Positions 16,945 through 26,274 are shown, numbered from the stretch's first letter. The stretch is DNA of 64,000 bases from CAVPMN01 sp963706425 (GCA_963706425.1 CAVPMN010000020.1:496001-560000); one strand, 5' to 3'. The notes: generated by a model from the letters alone, not told the origin. Translations and numbers: made by a program.

Positions 16945-17454
16945 TCAGGCCGGGATCGCGCCGGCCAGGCCGAGATAGCGGGTCCAGTCGGAAGGGACCC
17001 GTTGCACGGCGACGGCCACCCAGCTCAGCTGCGGGGGTGCCTGTGGTCGCCGACAGAGACGCATGGACGTCTCTTCCAGGAGGCGGTCGCGCTTGGCGGT
17101 GTTGCACCGACCGCAGGCCGCCACCACGTTGTCCCAACTGTGGTCGCCGCCTCGGCTCCTCGGCACGACGTGATCGATGCTGTCGGCCCGCCGCCCGCAG
17201 TACTGGCAGGCGCCGGCATCACGCAGGAAGACACCGCGCCGGCTCAGTGCGGTGCCCCGCCGAAACGGCACCCTGACGAAGTAGCGCAGTCGGATGACGC
17301 TGGGGACGGACATCGAGAGGTGCTCGGAGTGCACCACCTCGTCGGTCTCGTGCACCAGCTCGGCCTTGTCGGTGAGCACCAACACGACCGCGCGCCTAGC
17401 CGACACGACCGACAGCGGTTCGTAAGAGGCGTTGAGCACGAGCGCGCGGCTCAT
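16945..17454 (-). CDS. HNH endonuclease family protein
   Basis: 169 residues of the common actinobacterial HNH type that begins MSRALVLNASYEPLSVVSARRA. The HNH zinc/metal fold is in ACQYCGRRADSIDHVVPRSRGGDHSWDNVVAACGRCNTAKRDRLL: CxxC, the DHVVPRSRGG histidine, and a second CxxC. Biological substrate unknown; such genes are chromosomal and widely conserved. ATG at 17454 has TACTCT eight bases upstream (17463-17468), suggesting a leaderless transcript. Confidence 0.85.
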   Translation of the reverse strand: MSRALVLNASYEPLSVVSARRAVVLVLTDKAELVHETDEVVHSEHLSMSVPSVIRLRYFVRVPFRRGTALSRRGVFLRDAGACQYCGRRADSIDHVVPRSRGGDHSWDNVVAACGRCNTAKRDRLLEETSMRLCRRPQAPPQLSWVAVAVQRVPSDWTRYLGLAGAIPA

Positions 17455-17480
17455 GCCGGGGCAGAGTACCCAAGTCGGGA

Positions 17481-17738
17481 TCAGCGTGTGAACCGCGACC
17501 AGGTGCGGCACCAGTGGAGGTAGGTGATGACGTCGGCGGGGTCGGGCTGGCGAGTCGGGTCGCCGTAGGCCGTCTGCAACCGGAATCGCAGGTAGGCCTC
17601 GTCGGGCACGGGCAGGAAGGGCCGCCGCCGCCACCATCCCGGCCGGGCCAACACGAACAGCTGCCGCAGGGCGGTGAACCACAGGCTGGGACGCACCAGC
17701 ACCGCGCCGGCCGCGCCGACGAGCCAGCGAGCGCTCAC
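17481..17738 (-). CDS. Conserved small protein of unknown function
   Basis: 85 residues, not assigned to a named family. The N-terminal third is hydrophobic (WLVGAAGAVLVRPSLWFTAL), followed by a Trp/Arg-rich stretch (RPGWWRRRPFLPVPDEAYLRFRLQTAYG) and HWCRTW near the end; a peripheral or single-pass membrane protein is plausible. GTG at 17738 overlaps the stop of the ROK kinase as GTGA, which supports both the reading frame and co-expression with the kinase. Confidence 0.65.
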   Translation of the reverse strand: MSARWLVGAAGAVLVRPSLWFTALRQLFVLARPGWWRRRPFLPVPDEAYLRFRLQTAYGDPTRQPDPADVITYLHWCRTWSRFTR

Positions 17739-18616
17739 CCGATGCCGACCGCGTGACCGAGGGCCCGCCACCCGACCGCGGCCGCGCCCACGAGCGGACC
17801 TTCGGCGCCGAGGCCGGCGGGTCGGATCAGCGCCCCTTGCGAGAAGTCGAGCTTCGCCGACCGGTCGAGCTCCGCCTGGGCGGCCGCGAAGAACGGCGCA
17901 CCGAAGCCGAGGGCGACCGATCCGGCGACCACCGCCAGGCGCAGGTCGAGCAGGTTCGCCACCGACGCCACGGCCCGGCCGACGTAGGTGCCCGTGCGCT
18001 CGACCACCTCCGGAGTCGCCTCTGCGGCCGGTCGCCCGGTGATGCGCTCGATGGCCGTGCCCGACGCCTCGGCTTCGAGGCACCCGATCGCGCCACAACC
18101 GCACTGGTGCCCGTCGGGCTCCACGATGATGTGACCGATGTGGCCGGCGTTGCCCGCCTCGCCGTCGAGCAGCCGCCCGTCGAGCACGATGCCGCCGCCG
18201 ACGCCGGTGGACACGACCATGGCCAGGAAGTCGGTGCGGCCGGCCGCCGCGCCCCGCCAACCTTCGGCCAGGGCGAGGGCCTTGGCATCGTTGTCGACGC
18301 TGACGGGCAGTCCGGTGAGCTCGGTGAGACGGGTACGTAGGGGAAAGCCGCGCCAGGCAGGGATGTTGACGGGCGAGACCGTCTCGCCGCCGAGCGTCAT
18401 GGGCCCCCCGCACCCGACTCCGCACACCACGGGATGGCGATCACGCCAACCGAGCCGCTCCAGCAGCTCGACCAGCTGCTCGAAGAGGACATCGCCGTCG
18501 GCCACAGGAGTCGTCGGCGTGCGGTCCTGGACCAGCACCTCGCCCGTGTCGTCGACCAGGCCGGCAGCCATCTTGGTGCCGCCGATGTCGACCGCGAGGG
18601 CGAGGCGCGGGGTCAT
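17735..18616 (-). CDS. ROK-family sugar kinase (glucokinase-like)
   Basis: 293 residues. ATP loop AVDIGGTKMAAGLV, catalytic Asp in VSVDNDAKALALAEG, STGVGGGIVLDG, and the ROK zinc motif region GHIGHIIVEPDGHQCGCGAIGCLEA (CxCGxxGCxE). Likely phosphorylates glucose or a related sugar in the cytoplasm. ATG at 18616 follows TAGGGT (18625-18630) by eight bases, a leaderless arrangement. Divergent from the MoxR operon across 110 bases. A second ROK kinase lies at 39.3 kb. Confidence 0.88.
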   Translation of the reverse strand: MTPRLALAVDIGGTKMAAGLVDDTGEVLVQDRTPTTPVADGDVLFEQLVELLERLGWRDRHPVVCGVGCGGPMTLGGETVSPVNIPAWRGFPLRTRLTELTGLPVSVDNDAKALALAEGWRGAAAGRTDFLAMVVSTGVGGGIVLDGRLLDGEAGNAGHIGHIIVEPDGHQCGCGAIGCLEAEASGTAIERITGRPAAEATPEVVERTGTYVGRAVASVANLLDLRLAVVAGSVALGFGAPFFAAAQAELDRSAKLDFSQGALIRPAGLGAEGPLVGAAAVGWRALGHAVGIG

Positions 18617-18726
18617 GCCCGCCGACCCTACCGTTCCGCGACCTCGCCGCCCGGCGACCGTTGTCGGGCGGCGAGCACCTAACCTGGGCACGCCAAGGCC
18701 GTTGACCAAACAAGGAGCGCCCGACG

Positions 18727-19701
18727 TTGGCGACGCAGGAGACCGCCCCTCGCACCGCGACGTTCGCGACGCTGTTCGATTCGATCTCGACGAACATGCA
18801 GCGGGCCATCCAGGGCAAGACCGACGTGATCGACCTGGTGCTGCTCTGCCTGGTGTCGGAGGGCCACCTGCTCATCGAGGACGTGCCGGGCGTCGGCAAG
18901 ACCAGCCTGGCCAAGGCGCTCGCCCGCTCCATCGACTGTTCGTTCGGCCGGGTGCAGTTCACCCCCGACCTGCTGCCGTCCGACGTGGTCGGGGTCACCG
19001 TGTGGAACCGCAGCGACTCGCTGTTCGAGTTCCGGCCCGGGCCGATCTTCGCGTCGATCGTGCTCGGCGACGAGATCAACCGGGCCTCGCCGAAGACACA
19101 GTCGGCCATGCTCGAGGCGATGGCCGAGGGACAGGTGACGGTCGACAACGTGACCTATCCCCTCGGGCCCCCGTTCATGGTCATCGCCACGCAGAACCCG
19201 ATCGAGCACGAGGGCACCTATCCCCTGCCCGAGAGCCAGCTCGATCGGTTCTTGATGCGCGTGTCGGTCGGCTACCCGAACCGCGATGCCGAGATCGACG
19301 TGCTCGACCAGCACGCCGACCACAGCCCGCTCGACGACATCGGACCAGTGGCCTCCGGCACCGACGTCGAGGCGATGATCGCCGCGGTGCGCACCGTGCA
19401 CGTGGCGCCGGGCCTCAAGAGCTACCTGGTCGACCTGGCCGACGCCACCCGACGCCATCCCCACTTGTCGCTCGGCATGTCGCCGCGTGCCACGCTCAGC
19501 CTGCAGCGGGTGGCGCGGGGACGGGCGGCCGCGGCCGGTCGCAACTATGTGGTGCCCGACGACGTCAAGGCGCTCGCCGAGCCGGTGCTGGCCCATCGGC
19601 TGCTGGTGAGCCCCGAGGCGCAGCTCCAGGGCATCACCTCGGCGAACGCCCTTGCCGATGTGCTGGCCCAGGTGCCGGTGCCCACCAGCGGCGACGGCTG
19701 A
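18727..19701 (+). CDS. MoxR-family AAA+ ATPase
   Basis: 324 residues. Walker A EDVPGVGKTSLAKALA, Walker B VLGDEINRASPKTQSAMLEAM, sensor 1 VIATQNPIEHEGTYPLPESQLDRF. MoxR ATPases act as chaperones with DUF58 and transglutaminase partners, which follow directly here. Start is TTG at 18727, preceded by AAGGAG at 18712-18717 (nine-base spacing); no in-frame ATG lies before the conserved region. First gene of a three-gene operon; nine bases separate it from the next gene. Confidence 0.93.
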   Translation: MATQETAPRTATFATLFDSISTNMQRAIQGKTDVIDLVLLCLVSEGHLLIEDVPGVGKTSLAKALARSIDCSFGRVQFTPDLLPSDVVGVTVWNRSDSLFEFRPGPIFASIVLGDEINRASPKTQSAMLEAMAEGQVTVDNVTYPLGPPFMVIATQNPIEHEGTYPLPESQLDRFLMRVSVGYPNRDAEIDVLDQHADHSPLDDIGPVASGTDVEAMIAAVRTVHVAPGLKSYLVDLADATRRHPHLSLGMSPRATLSLQRVARGRAAAAGRNYVVPDDVKALAEPVLAHRLLVSPEAQLQGITSANALADVLAQVPVPTSGDG

Positions 19702-19709
19702 CCGGGCCC

Positions 19710-20969
19710 ATGGTCACCAAACGGGGATGGCTCACCGTGCTCGCCGGTGGCGCCTGCCTCCTCGGCGGTCGCACCGTCGGCGCGGCCGAGCTCTACGTCC
19801 TCGGCACCGTGCTCATCGTGCTCGTGGTGGCGTGTGTCGTCTATCTCAAGATCACCCGCCTCAACATCGACGTCTCCCGAGAGCTGCACCCCAGGCGGGT
19901 GCACGCCGGATCACCGAGTCGGGTCGATCTGCTGGTCAAGAACCTCGGTCGACGCACCTCGGCCGTGCTCAACCTGCGCGACGCGGTCTCCGGCACCGCC
20001 GGCGCCAACCTGATGGTGCCCCCGCTGCGCCCTGGTGCCCTGGCGCGCGCCGCGTACCGACTGCCCACCGAGCGGCGCGGCATCCTGACCATCGGGCCGC
20101 TCGAGGTGCTCCTCTCCGATCCGTTCGGCCTCACCAGTGTGGCGATCCAGGCATCGGGCCTGTCCGAGCTCACCGTCTATCCGCACATCGACGATGTCGC
20201 GCCGGTCCCGCAGACGACCGGCAACGACCCGATGGCGGGCGCCGAGCACCCCAACGCGCTCGGCCGCAACGGTGAGGACTTCTACGCCCTTCGGCACTAC
20301 GTCGTCGGCGACGACCTGCGTCGGGTGCATTGGGGCGCGACGGCCCGGCACGACGAGTTGATGGTGCGCCAGGACGAGGTGCCGTGGCAGGGCCGCGCCA
20401 CCGTGCTCGTCGACGTGCGGTCGGCCACCAACTCGCCGACGTCGCTCGAGCTCGTCATCTCCGCGGCGGCCAGCATCGTCACGGCCAACTCGCGTCGTGA
20501 CGATCTCGTGCGGCTCGTCTCGACCGATGGCAGCGACTCCGGCTTCTCGGCCGGACATGCCCACATCGAGTCGATCCTCGAATACCTCGCCAGCGTGCAG
20601 GCGACCAACGAGTCGAACTACCGCCGGGTGCTCGACCGCCTCACCCGCTCGTCGACCGGCGGCGCGCTGGTGGTGGTGGTGGCGAGCGTGCCGGCCGACG
20701 ACCTCGAGCGCCTCGTGCGGCTGCGCAAGCGCTTCGGATCGCTCACGATCGTGCAGTTCGACCCGTCGTCGTGGGGGGCCACCGGGCCGACCCAGACCAC
20801 CCGCCGCGAAGGCATCATCTCGGTCACCGCCGATCGCCCGTTCGCGACCGCGTGGAACGCCGTGATCCGTCCGACGAGGCAGCGCACCGCGTGGCGGCCA
20901 CCCGCGCTCGACGATCACGAGCCCGACGAGCCCGATCTGTGGCGAGCCCACGAACGGATCCTGCGGTGA
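19710..20969 (+). CDS. DUF58 domain membrane protein
   Basis: 419 residues. Two N-terminal membrane segments at about 7-50 (GWLTVLAGGACLLGG; LYVLGTVLIVLVVACVVYL), an extracytoplasmic-like beta region, then the DUF58 core with EDFYALRHYVVGDDLRRVHWGATAR and a von Willebrand A-like domain (TVLVDVRS, STGGALVVVVASVP). DUF58 proteins are partners of MoxR ATPases. The stop overlaps the next gene as GTGA. Confidence 0.9.
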   Translation: MVTKRGWLTVLAGGACLLGGRTVGAAELYVLGTVLIVLVVACVVYLKITRLNIDVSRELHPRRVHAGSPSRVDLLVKNLGRRTSAVLNLRDAVSGTAGANLMVPPLRPGALARAAYRLPTERRGILTIGPLEVLLSDPFGLTSVAIQASGLSELTVYPHIDDVAPVPQTTGNDPMAGAEHPNALGRNGEDFYALRHYVVGDDLRRVHWGATARHDELMVRQDEVPWQGRATVLVDVRSATNSPTSLELVISAAASIVTANSRRDDLVRLVSTDGSDSGFSAGHAHIESILEYLASVQATNESNYRRVLDRLTRSSTGGALVVVVASVPADDLERLVRLRKRFGSLTIVQFDPSSWGATGPTQTTRREGIISVTADRPFATAWNAVIRPTRQRTAWRPPALDDHEPDEPDLWRAHERILR

Positions 20970-23380
20970 CGGCCACCGCCACCCGACCATCGTCGCCACC
21001 GGCCGCGCCACCGGCCGGGCCGAGCGTCCGGCCCGGTACGCATCTGCCACTGGCCGAGACCGCGCTCACCGCAGTCACGCTCGCCGTCGTGCTCGGTTTC
21101 TCCCGCCTCTTCGTCGGTTGGGACTTCTTCTGGCCGCTTGCTGCGGTGGCGCTCTACACGCACCTCATGACGATGACCCTGCGACGACGGGGTGTCGGCG
21201 TCGCCCTCAGCAGTGTCATCACCTTCGCCGGCTTCGCCGTACTCGGCAGCTGGTTGTGGTTCCTCGACACCACCGCGGTGTTGTTCCCCACGCCGAGCAC
21301 CCTCGACGCGCTCTCCACCGAGCTCGACGAATCGTGGGCGGCCTTTCGAGAGCTCGCCGCGCCGGTGCCGACCCAACCGGGGTTCCTCATCGCGTCGGCG
21401 GTGGCGATCGTGTTCGCCGTCTTCCTCGCCGACTGGGCGGCGTTCCGCCTGTGGTCCCCGGTCGAAGCGGTCGTGCCGGCCACGACGCTGTTCATCTTCT
21501 GCGCCCTCCTCGGAGCCGATCAGCAGCGGGTCACGAGCGCGGTCGTGTTCAGCGCCGCAGTGCTGTTCTTCCTGCTCGCCCATCGTGTCGCTCGCATCGA
21601 AGCCCAGAGTGGCTGGCTCACGGCCGACATCGAACGGGGCAGTCGGTGGTTGTTGCGCACGGGCGTGTGGCTCGGCGCGCTCGCCGTCCTGGTGGGTGCC
21701 GTGTTCGGCCCCAACGTGCCCGGCGCGAGCGACGTGGCTCTCGTCGACTGGCGAGGCACCGATGCCGGCGCGCCATCGCGCGTCACGATCAGCCCGCTGG
21801 TCGACATCCGCCAGCGGCTCACCGAGCAGAGCGACGCCGAGGTGTTCACCGTCGAAGCCGATGCGCCCGCCTACTGGCGACTCACCGCACTCAACACGTT
21901 CGATGGTCAGGTGTGGCGCTCCGACGGCCGCTACTCGAAGGCCGAGGGCCAGCTCCCGGCCGACGTTCCGGCCGGCATCGACGTCACCCCCTTGCGTCAG
22001 ACCTACTCCATCACCCGACTCGCCGCGTTGTGGCTGCCCGCCGCGTATCAACCGGTCGCGCTCGAGAGCGAGGTCGAGGCCCGCTACCAGGCCGAGTCGT
22101 CGACGCTCATCGTCGACACCGACTATCCCAACTCCGACAACTTCACCTACCAGGTCACCTCGGACGTGCCGGCGCTCACGCCGGAGCTGCTCGATCGAGC
22201 GGGCGAGGTGACGCCACCCGAGCTCGATCCCTATCTCGACCTGCCCGCCGACTTCAGCGGTGATGCCCGCGTGCTGGCCGAGCAGATCGACGTGGCCAGC
22301 GGAGCCCAGACGCCCTACCAGCGAGCGATGGCCCTCCAGGACTTCTTCCGCGACGAGGGCGTCTTCGCCACCGACGACTACGAGTTCACCTACGACCTCG
22401 AAGCCACTCCTGCGGGGCACGGCGGCGACGCCATCGACCAGTTCCTCGAGAGCGGCCGCGGCTTCTGCGAGCAGTTCGCCGGCACCTACGCCGCCCTGGC
22501 CCGCAGCATCGGGCTGCCCGCCCGTGTGGCCGTCGGGTTCACGTGGGGCGACCAGGACCCGGACAACCCCAACCTCTACCGGGTGCGAGGGCGCTTCGCG
22601 CACGCCTGGCCCGAGGTGTGGCTCGGCAGCGAGCTCGGGTGGGTGGCGTTCGAGCCGACGCCCGGTCGGGGTGCGCCAGGCATGGATGCCTACGCCAGCG
22701 TGGTGCCCTCGCAGGACGACGGCACCGGTTCGTCGGCCACGTCCACCATCGACACCACCACGACCACGGCGCCCAGCGCCGAGGACCCCGACGCCACGGT
22801 GCCCGACCCGGGCGCGGTCACCACCGACTCACTGCCGACACCCACGACCATCTCGCCAGCCGCCGACGACCCGTCCCCGGTTCGCGAACCGCTGGCCTAT
22901 GCCACGGCCAAGCCCGCGCAGACACTCGCGGCGGTGGCCGCACTCGCGTTGATCTACGCCGTGGTCGTCGTGAGCCTCGGCGAGCTGCGCCGCCGGCGTC
23001 GGCGCCGGCATGCCGTCGACCCCGACCAGCGGGTGCAGGTGTCGTGGCAGGAGCTCACCGAGGAGCTCGCCCTGGTGGGTGTCACCCCGCGCCCGAGCGA
23101 GACGAGCAGCGAGTTCGCCGAGCGCGCCTCGGCCGCGGTGCCCGACCGGGCGTCGGATCTGGCCATGCTCGCCCTCGACACCGACGCCGCCCGCTTCGCC
23201 CCCACCGGGCTCGACGAGGCGGCCGCCGACCGGGCCGACACGGTGGTCGAGCAGGTGACCTCGACGGTGCAGGCGCGGGTGCCCCGCCATCGACGGCTCC
23301 TCCACCGGCTCGATCCCCGCCCGCTGCTGGCCAGGCCGGCCAGGGCACCGCGACAGGAAGCCGTCAGCTCCCGACGCTGA
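20966..23380 (+). CDS. TgpA-like membrane transglutaminase (DUF3488/TGc)
   Basis: 804 residues. An N-terminal block of about seven membrane segments (DUF3488/TgpA type), a large extracytoplasmic transglutaminase domain with the Cys-His-Asp triad visible as RGFCEQFAGTYAALARSIGLPAR, RFAHAWPEVWL and GWVAFEPTPGRG, then a Thr/Pro-rich linker, one further membrane segment (TLAAVAALALIYAVVVVSLG) and a cytoplasmic C-terminal domain. GTG at 20966 overlaps the DUF58 stop as GTGA. The operon MoxR-DUF58-TgpA is widespread in actinobacteria; an envelope role is likely, the substrate unknown. Confidence 0.92.
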   Translation: MTATATRPSSPPAAPPAGPSVRPGTHLPLAETALTAVTLAVVLGFSRLFVGWDFFWPLAAVALYTHLMTMTLRRRGVGVALSSVITFAGFAVLGSWLWFLDTTAVLFPTPSTLDALSTELDESWAAFRELAAPVPTQPGFLIASAVAIVFAVFLADWAAFRLWSPVEAVVPATTLFIFCALLGADQQRVTSAVVFSAAVLFFLLAHRVARIEAQSGWLTADIERGSRWLLRTGVWLGALAVLVGAVFGPNVPGASDVALVDWRGTDAGAPSRVTISPLVDIRQRLTEQSDAEVFTVEADAPAYWRLTALNTFDGQVWRSDGRYSKAEGQLPADVPAGIDVTPLRQTYSITRLAALWLPAAYQPVALESEVEARYQAESSTLIVDTDYPNSDNFTYQVTSDVPALTPELLDRAGEVTPPELDPYLDLPADFSGDARVLAEQIDVASGAQTPYQRAMALQDFFRDEGVFATDDYEFTYDLEATPAGHGGDAIDQFLESGRGFCEQFAGTYAALARSIGLPARVAVGFTWGDQDPDNPNLYRVRGRFAHAWPEVWLGSELGWVAFEPTPGRGAPGMDAYASVVPSQDDGTGSSATSTIDTTTTTAPSAEDPDATVPDPGAVTTDSLPTPTTISPAADDPSPVREPLAYATAKPAQTLAAVAALALIYAVVVVSLGELRRRRRRRHAVDPDQRVQVSWQELTEELALVGVTPRPSETSSEFAERASAAVPDRASDLAMLALDTDAARFAPTGLDEAAADRADTVVEQVTSTVQARVPRHRRLLHRLDPRPLLARPARAPRQEAVSSRR

Positions 23381-23383
23381 TGG

Positions 23384-23403
23384 AGCGGGTGGTCACTCCC
23401 GCT
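23384..23403. terminator. Weak bidirectional hairpin between convergent genes
   Basis: AGCGGG (23384-23389) pairs with CCCGCT (23398-23403) around an 8-base loop, exactly between the stop of the transglutaminase and the stop of the DUF3040 gene. No T-tract follows, and a six-base stem is short, so this is a tentative shared terminator. Confidence 0.35.
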
Positions 23404-23777
23404 TACTCTTCGCGACGGAAGCGGTCGCGCATGCGCTGGTTGGCGTTGCCGAACGCATCGCGCAGCCCGGCGGCCTTCATCGACTGGGTGATCTGCTGCA
23501 TGCCCGCCTTGCCCATCTTGCGGGCGTTGCGCTCGACCGCCAGGGCCGACGCCAACATGATGAGGAAGCCGCCGAAGGCGAGCAGGAAGTGGGTGCTGAG
23601 GGTGAGCACCAGCACGACGATGCCGACCACGAAGCCGAGGATGGCCCACTTGAGGTTGCGGGCGGCGTGGGTGTAGATGGTGGTGTCGGCGATGTCACGC
23701 GCGAGGGCCGGGTCGGACTCGTAGAGCTGCTGCTCGATCTCGCTGAGGATTCGTTGCTCGTCCTCGGAAAGCGGCAC
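23403..23777 (-). CDS. DUF3040 membrane protein
   Basis: 124 residues, the typical actinobacterial DUF3040: MPLSEDEQRILSEIEQQLYESDPALA at the N-terminus, two adjacent membrane segments (LKWAILGFVVGIVVLVLTL; FLLAFGGFLIMLASALAV) and a basic C-terminal tail rich in Arg/Met (GNANQRMRDRFRREE). Function unknown; often found near dcw or dinB genes. It uses a TAA stop, uncommon in such GC-rich DNA. Confidence 0.9.
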   Translation of the reverse strand: MPLSEDEQRILSEIEQQLYESDPALARDIADTTIYTHAARNLKWAILGFVVGIVVLVLTLSTHFLLAFGGFLIMLASALAVERNARKMGKAGMQQITQSMKAAGLRDAFGNANQRMRDRFRREE

Positions 23778-23861
23778 GCTTCCACCCCTTCATGACCCGG
23801 ATCCGTCTTCGGCGGTTGCCCGGGGACCCAGCTGCAATCTTTCCACACGTTCCCCAGGCTC

Positions 23862-25208
23862 TCAACGCGAGCCGGGTGACTTCTTTCTATCGGCCAGATC
23901 GGCGGTTGCCTGAGCTTCTTCGGATCCTGGCTCACCGGGTCCCCATGGTTGCTCACCGCCTCGCTTGACCCGCAGACCGTCCGGGCCCGTGAGCGAGGCC
24001 GGTCCGATCGCGCCCGCCCCGAACCGGTCTCGGATCTGGTCGACGGCCCGGCTGGCGCTGCCCCAGTCGTCGGCGCTCGGTTCGGACGCCTCGAACAGGT
24101 CATCGAGGCTGAGCTGGCGGGCGGCATCGCGGACCAGGGCCGATCCGTGCACGCCGAGCAGGCGGACACCGGTCGATGGGTCGACGCTCTGCAGCAGGGT
24201 GCGGGCGGCCCGGGTGATGGTCGGGCCGGTGTCGACCGGTTCGGGCAACGTGACCGCCCGGGTGATGGTGCGGAAATCATGGAAGCGCACCTTGATCGTC
24301 ACCGTGCGCGCCGCGTAGCCGTGGCGGCGCAGGCGGGTGCCGACCGAGTCGGACAGCCGGACGAGCTCTCGGTCGAGGGCGGCCGGGTCGTGCAGGTCGG
24401 TGGCGAAGGTCTCCTCGTGGCCGATCGACTTGGGCTCGCGGTCGGGCACCACCGGCCGATCGTCGATGCCGTGGGCCAGCGCGTGGAGATGGCGCCCGCT
24501 GGCCTCGCCCAGCACGCCGATCAGCTGGTCGACCGGCACCTCGGCGAGATCGCCCACGGTGCGCACCGCCAGGCGCTCGAGCCGAGCGAGGGTGGCGGGA
24601 CCGACCCCCCACAGCGCCTGGACGGGCAGTGGGTGCAAGAAGGCGAGCACCTCGTCGGGACCGACGACCTTGACGCCGAGGCCCGGCTGCGGGCCGGTCG
24701 GCGAGGCCTTGGGCTTGGCGGCCTCCGACGCCAACTTGGCCACGAACTTGGTGGTGGCCATACCGACCGAGCACGACAGGTGCTCCTCGGCGAGCACCCG
24801 CTGGCGGATGGCTTCGGCGATCTCGGGACCCTGACCGAGCAGCCGTTCGGCGCCGGTGACGTCGAGGAACGCCTCGTCGAGCGAGATCGGCTCGACCAGC
24901 GGGGTGAACGACTGGAACACCTGCATGACCCGCTCGCTCACCTCGGCGTAGCGGTCGTGACGGCCGGCGAGGAACACCGCATGGGGGCACAGTCGACGGG
25001 CCCGCACCGATGGCATGGCGGAGTGCACGCCGAAGGCGCGGGCCTCGTAGCTGGCCGCGGCGACGACCCCGCGAGGCCCCGACCCGCCGACGATGACCGG
25101 TTGGCCGCGCAGCTCGGGGCGGTCGAGCAGCTCGACCGACACGAAGAACGCGTCCATGTCGACGTGCAGGATGACCCGCTCCCGCGCCGTCGAGGGGTCG
25201 AGGGTCAG
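23862..25208 (-). CDS. dinB: DNA polymerase IV (Y family)
   Basis: Error-prone translesion polymerase, about 448 residues. Catalytic motif ILHVDMDAFFVSVELLDRP, second catalytic site VEPISLDEAFLDVTGAERLLG, SCSVGMATTKFVAKLASEAAKP, the HhH region ALWGVGPATLARLERLAVRTVGDLA, and the little-finger domain with SIGHEETFATDL. The tail carries no clear beta-clamp box. No ATG, GTG or TTG lies in frame between an ATG far upstream (25340) and the catalytic VDMD, so the proposed start is CTG at 25208, overlapping the CBS stop as CTGA. The later ATG at 25157 would remove the first catalytic Asp. Confidence 0.92.
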   Translation of the reverse strand: MTLDPSTARERVILHVDMDAFFVSVELLDRPELRGQPVIVGGSGPRGVVAAASYEARAFGVHSAMPSVRARRLCPHAVFLAGRHDRYAEVSERVMQVFQSFTPLVEPISLDEAFLDVTGAERLLGQGPEIAEAIRQRVLAEEHLSCSVGMATTKFVAKLASEAAKPKASPTGPQPGLGVKVVGPDEVLAFLHPLPVQALWGVGPATLARLERLAVRTVGDLAEVPVDQLIGVLGEASGRHLHALAHGIDDRPVVPDREPKSIGHEETFATDLHDPAALDRELVRLSDSVGTRLRRHGYAARTVTIKVRFHDFRTITRAVTLPEPVDTGPTITRAARTLLQSVDPSTGVRLLGVHGSALVRDAARQLSLDDLFEASEPSADDWGSASRAVDQIRDRFGAGAIGPASLTGPDGLRVKRGGEQPWGPGEPGSEEAQATADLADRKKSPGSR

Positions 25209-25648
25209 CGGCCGGTCTCGATGTAGTCGTGCAGGGTGCGGGCCTCGACCTGCAGCTCCTCGACCCGATGGTTCACCACATCGCCGATGCTGACGATGCC
25301 CACGAGCACATCGCCGTCGACCACCGGCAGGTGCCGACACCGGTTCGACGTCATGATCGCCATCAGCGAGTCGACGGTCTCGTCGAGCCGGCAGGTGAGC
25401 ACCTCGTCGGTCATCAGCTCGGCGACCGCCAGGTCGAGCGCAGCGGTGCCGTGGTCGGCGACGCCGCGAACGATGTCTCGTTCGGAGAGGATGCCGGCGA
25501 TGGTCGAGCCGTCGCTCGAGACCACCAGGGCGCCGACCCCGTGGCGAGAAAGCTCCCCGACCGCCTGGGAGACCGGCGCATCAGGCGCCACGGTGGCCAC
25601 CCAGTCGCCCTTCGTCTGCACGATGCTCCGGACCAGCATGCAGGTCAT
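25205..25648 (-). CDS. Two-CBS-domain protein
   Basis: 147 residues made of two CBS modules: QAVGELSRHGVGALVVSSDGSTIAGILSERDIVR and ELMTDEVLTCRLDETVDSLMAIMTSNRCRHLPVVDGDVLVGIVSIGDVVN. CBS pairs bind adenosine nucleotides; stand-alone proteins of this kind act as sensors of unknown partner. ATG 25648 is used; ATG 25639 (MLVRSIVQ) is equally possible. The stop overlaps the proposed CTG start of dinB. Confidence 0.88.
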   Translation of the reverse strand: MTCMLVRSIVQTKGDWVATVAPDAPVSQAVGELSRHGVGALVVSSDGSTIAGILSERDIVRGVADHGTAALDLAVAELMTDEVLTCRLDETVDSLMAIMTSNRCRHLPVVDGDVLVGIVSIGDVVNHRVEELQVEARTLHDYIETGR

Positions 25649-25788
25649 GATGCCGAAAGCCGGCGCCGATGGGAAGCCTCACCGCCGAACTGTCACACCG
25701 TCACCGATCCGCAACCTCCGTTCCTGTAGCCACCGCGGGACCCAGGGACCCCGCCTTGGCCACAGAAACGGGTGTCAGGCACCCGGCG

Positions 25789-26274
25789 TCAGAGGCGGGT
25801 GACCACGAGGGAGCGCAGGTCGCTGCCCTCCACCCGGTAGCCGAACGAGCGGGTGTCGTCCCATCGCTCGTCGAGCCACTCGCCGAGCGGCTCGATCACC
25901 CACGGATGGCCGCCGGCGAGCCGGGTGACGCACTCCCCCGGCTCGACGAAGCAGGCATCGATGACGATGCCGTCGGGATCGTCGATGCGCAGCTCGCCCT
26001 GGTAGTCGGCCGCCATCCACGCCTCGACCCGTAGCCGCCAGCCGAGGTCGGGCGCCTCGGCGCGGATCTCGTAGAGCGGGCCGACCCAGCGGGTGACCAC
26101 CAGGCCGGTCTCCTCCTCGACCTCGCGGGTGAGGCCCTCGATGAGCTCCTCACCCTCGTCGATCACGCCGCCGGGCGGGGTCCAGTCGAGCCAGCCGTTG
26201 CGCCGCTGGTTGCACACGAGGAGCAGCCCGTCGGCCCCCTCGATCAACGCCCCACCAACCAGCCACTCACGCAC
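25789..26274 (-). CDS. Nudix hydrolase
   Basis: 161 residues. The Nudix box GGVIDEGEELIEGLTREVEEETGL is complete (Gx5Ex7REUxEExGU). The N-terminus REWLVGGALIEGADGLLLVCNQRRNG and the C-terminal part (HPWVIEPLGEWLDERW) do not indicate a substrate. GTG at 26274 is six bases from CACAAT (26281-26286), a leaderless promoter pattern. The 140 bases between this gene and the CBS gene (25649-25788) contain no feature I can support. Confidence 0.88.
   Translation of the reverse strand: MREWLVGGALIEGADGLLLVCNQRRNGWLDWTPPGGVIDEGEELIEGLTREVEEETGLVVTRWVGPLYEIRAEAPDLGWRLRVEAWMAADYQGELRIDDPDGIVIDACFVEPGECVTRLAGGHPWVIEPLGEWLDERWDDTRSFGYRVEGSDLRSLVVTRL

Noticed and set aside
25157..25157. ATG 25157 as dinB start
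   Set aside because: It would delete ILHVD and with it the first catalytic aspartate of the polymerase.
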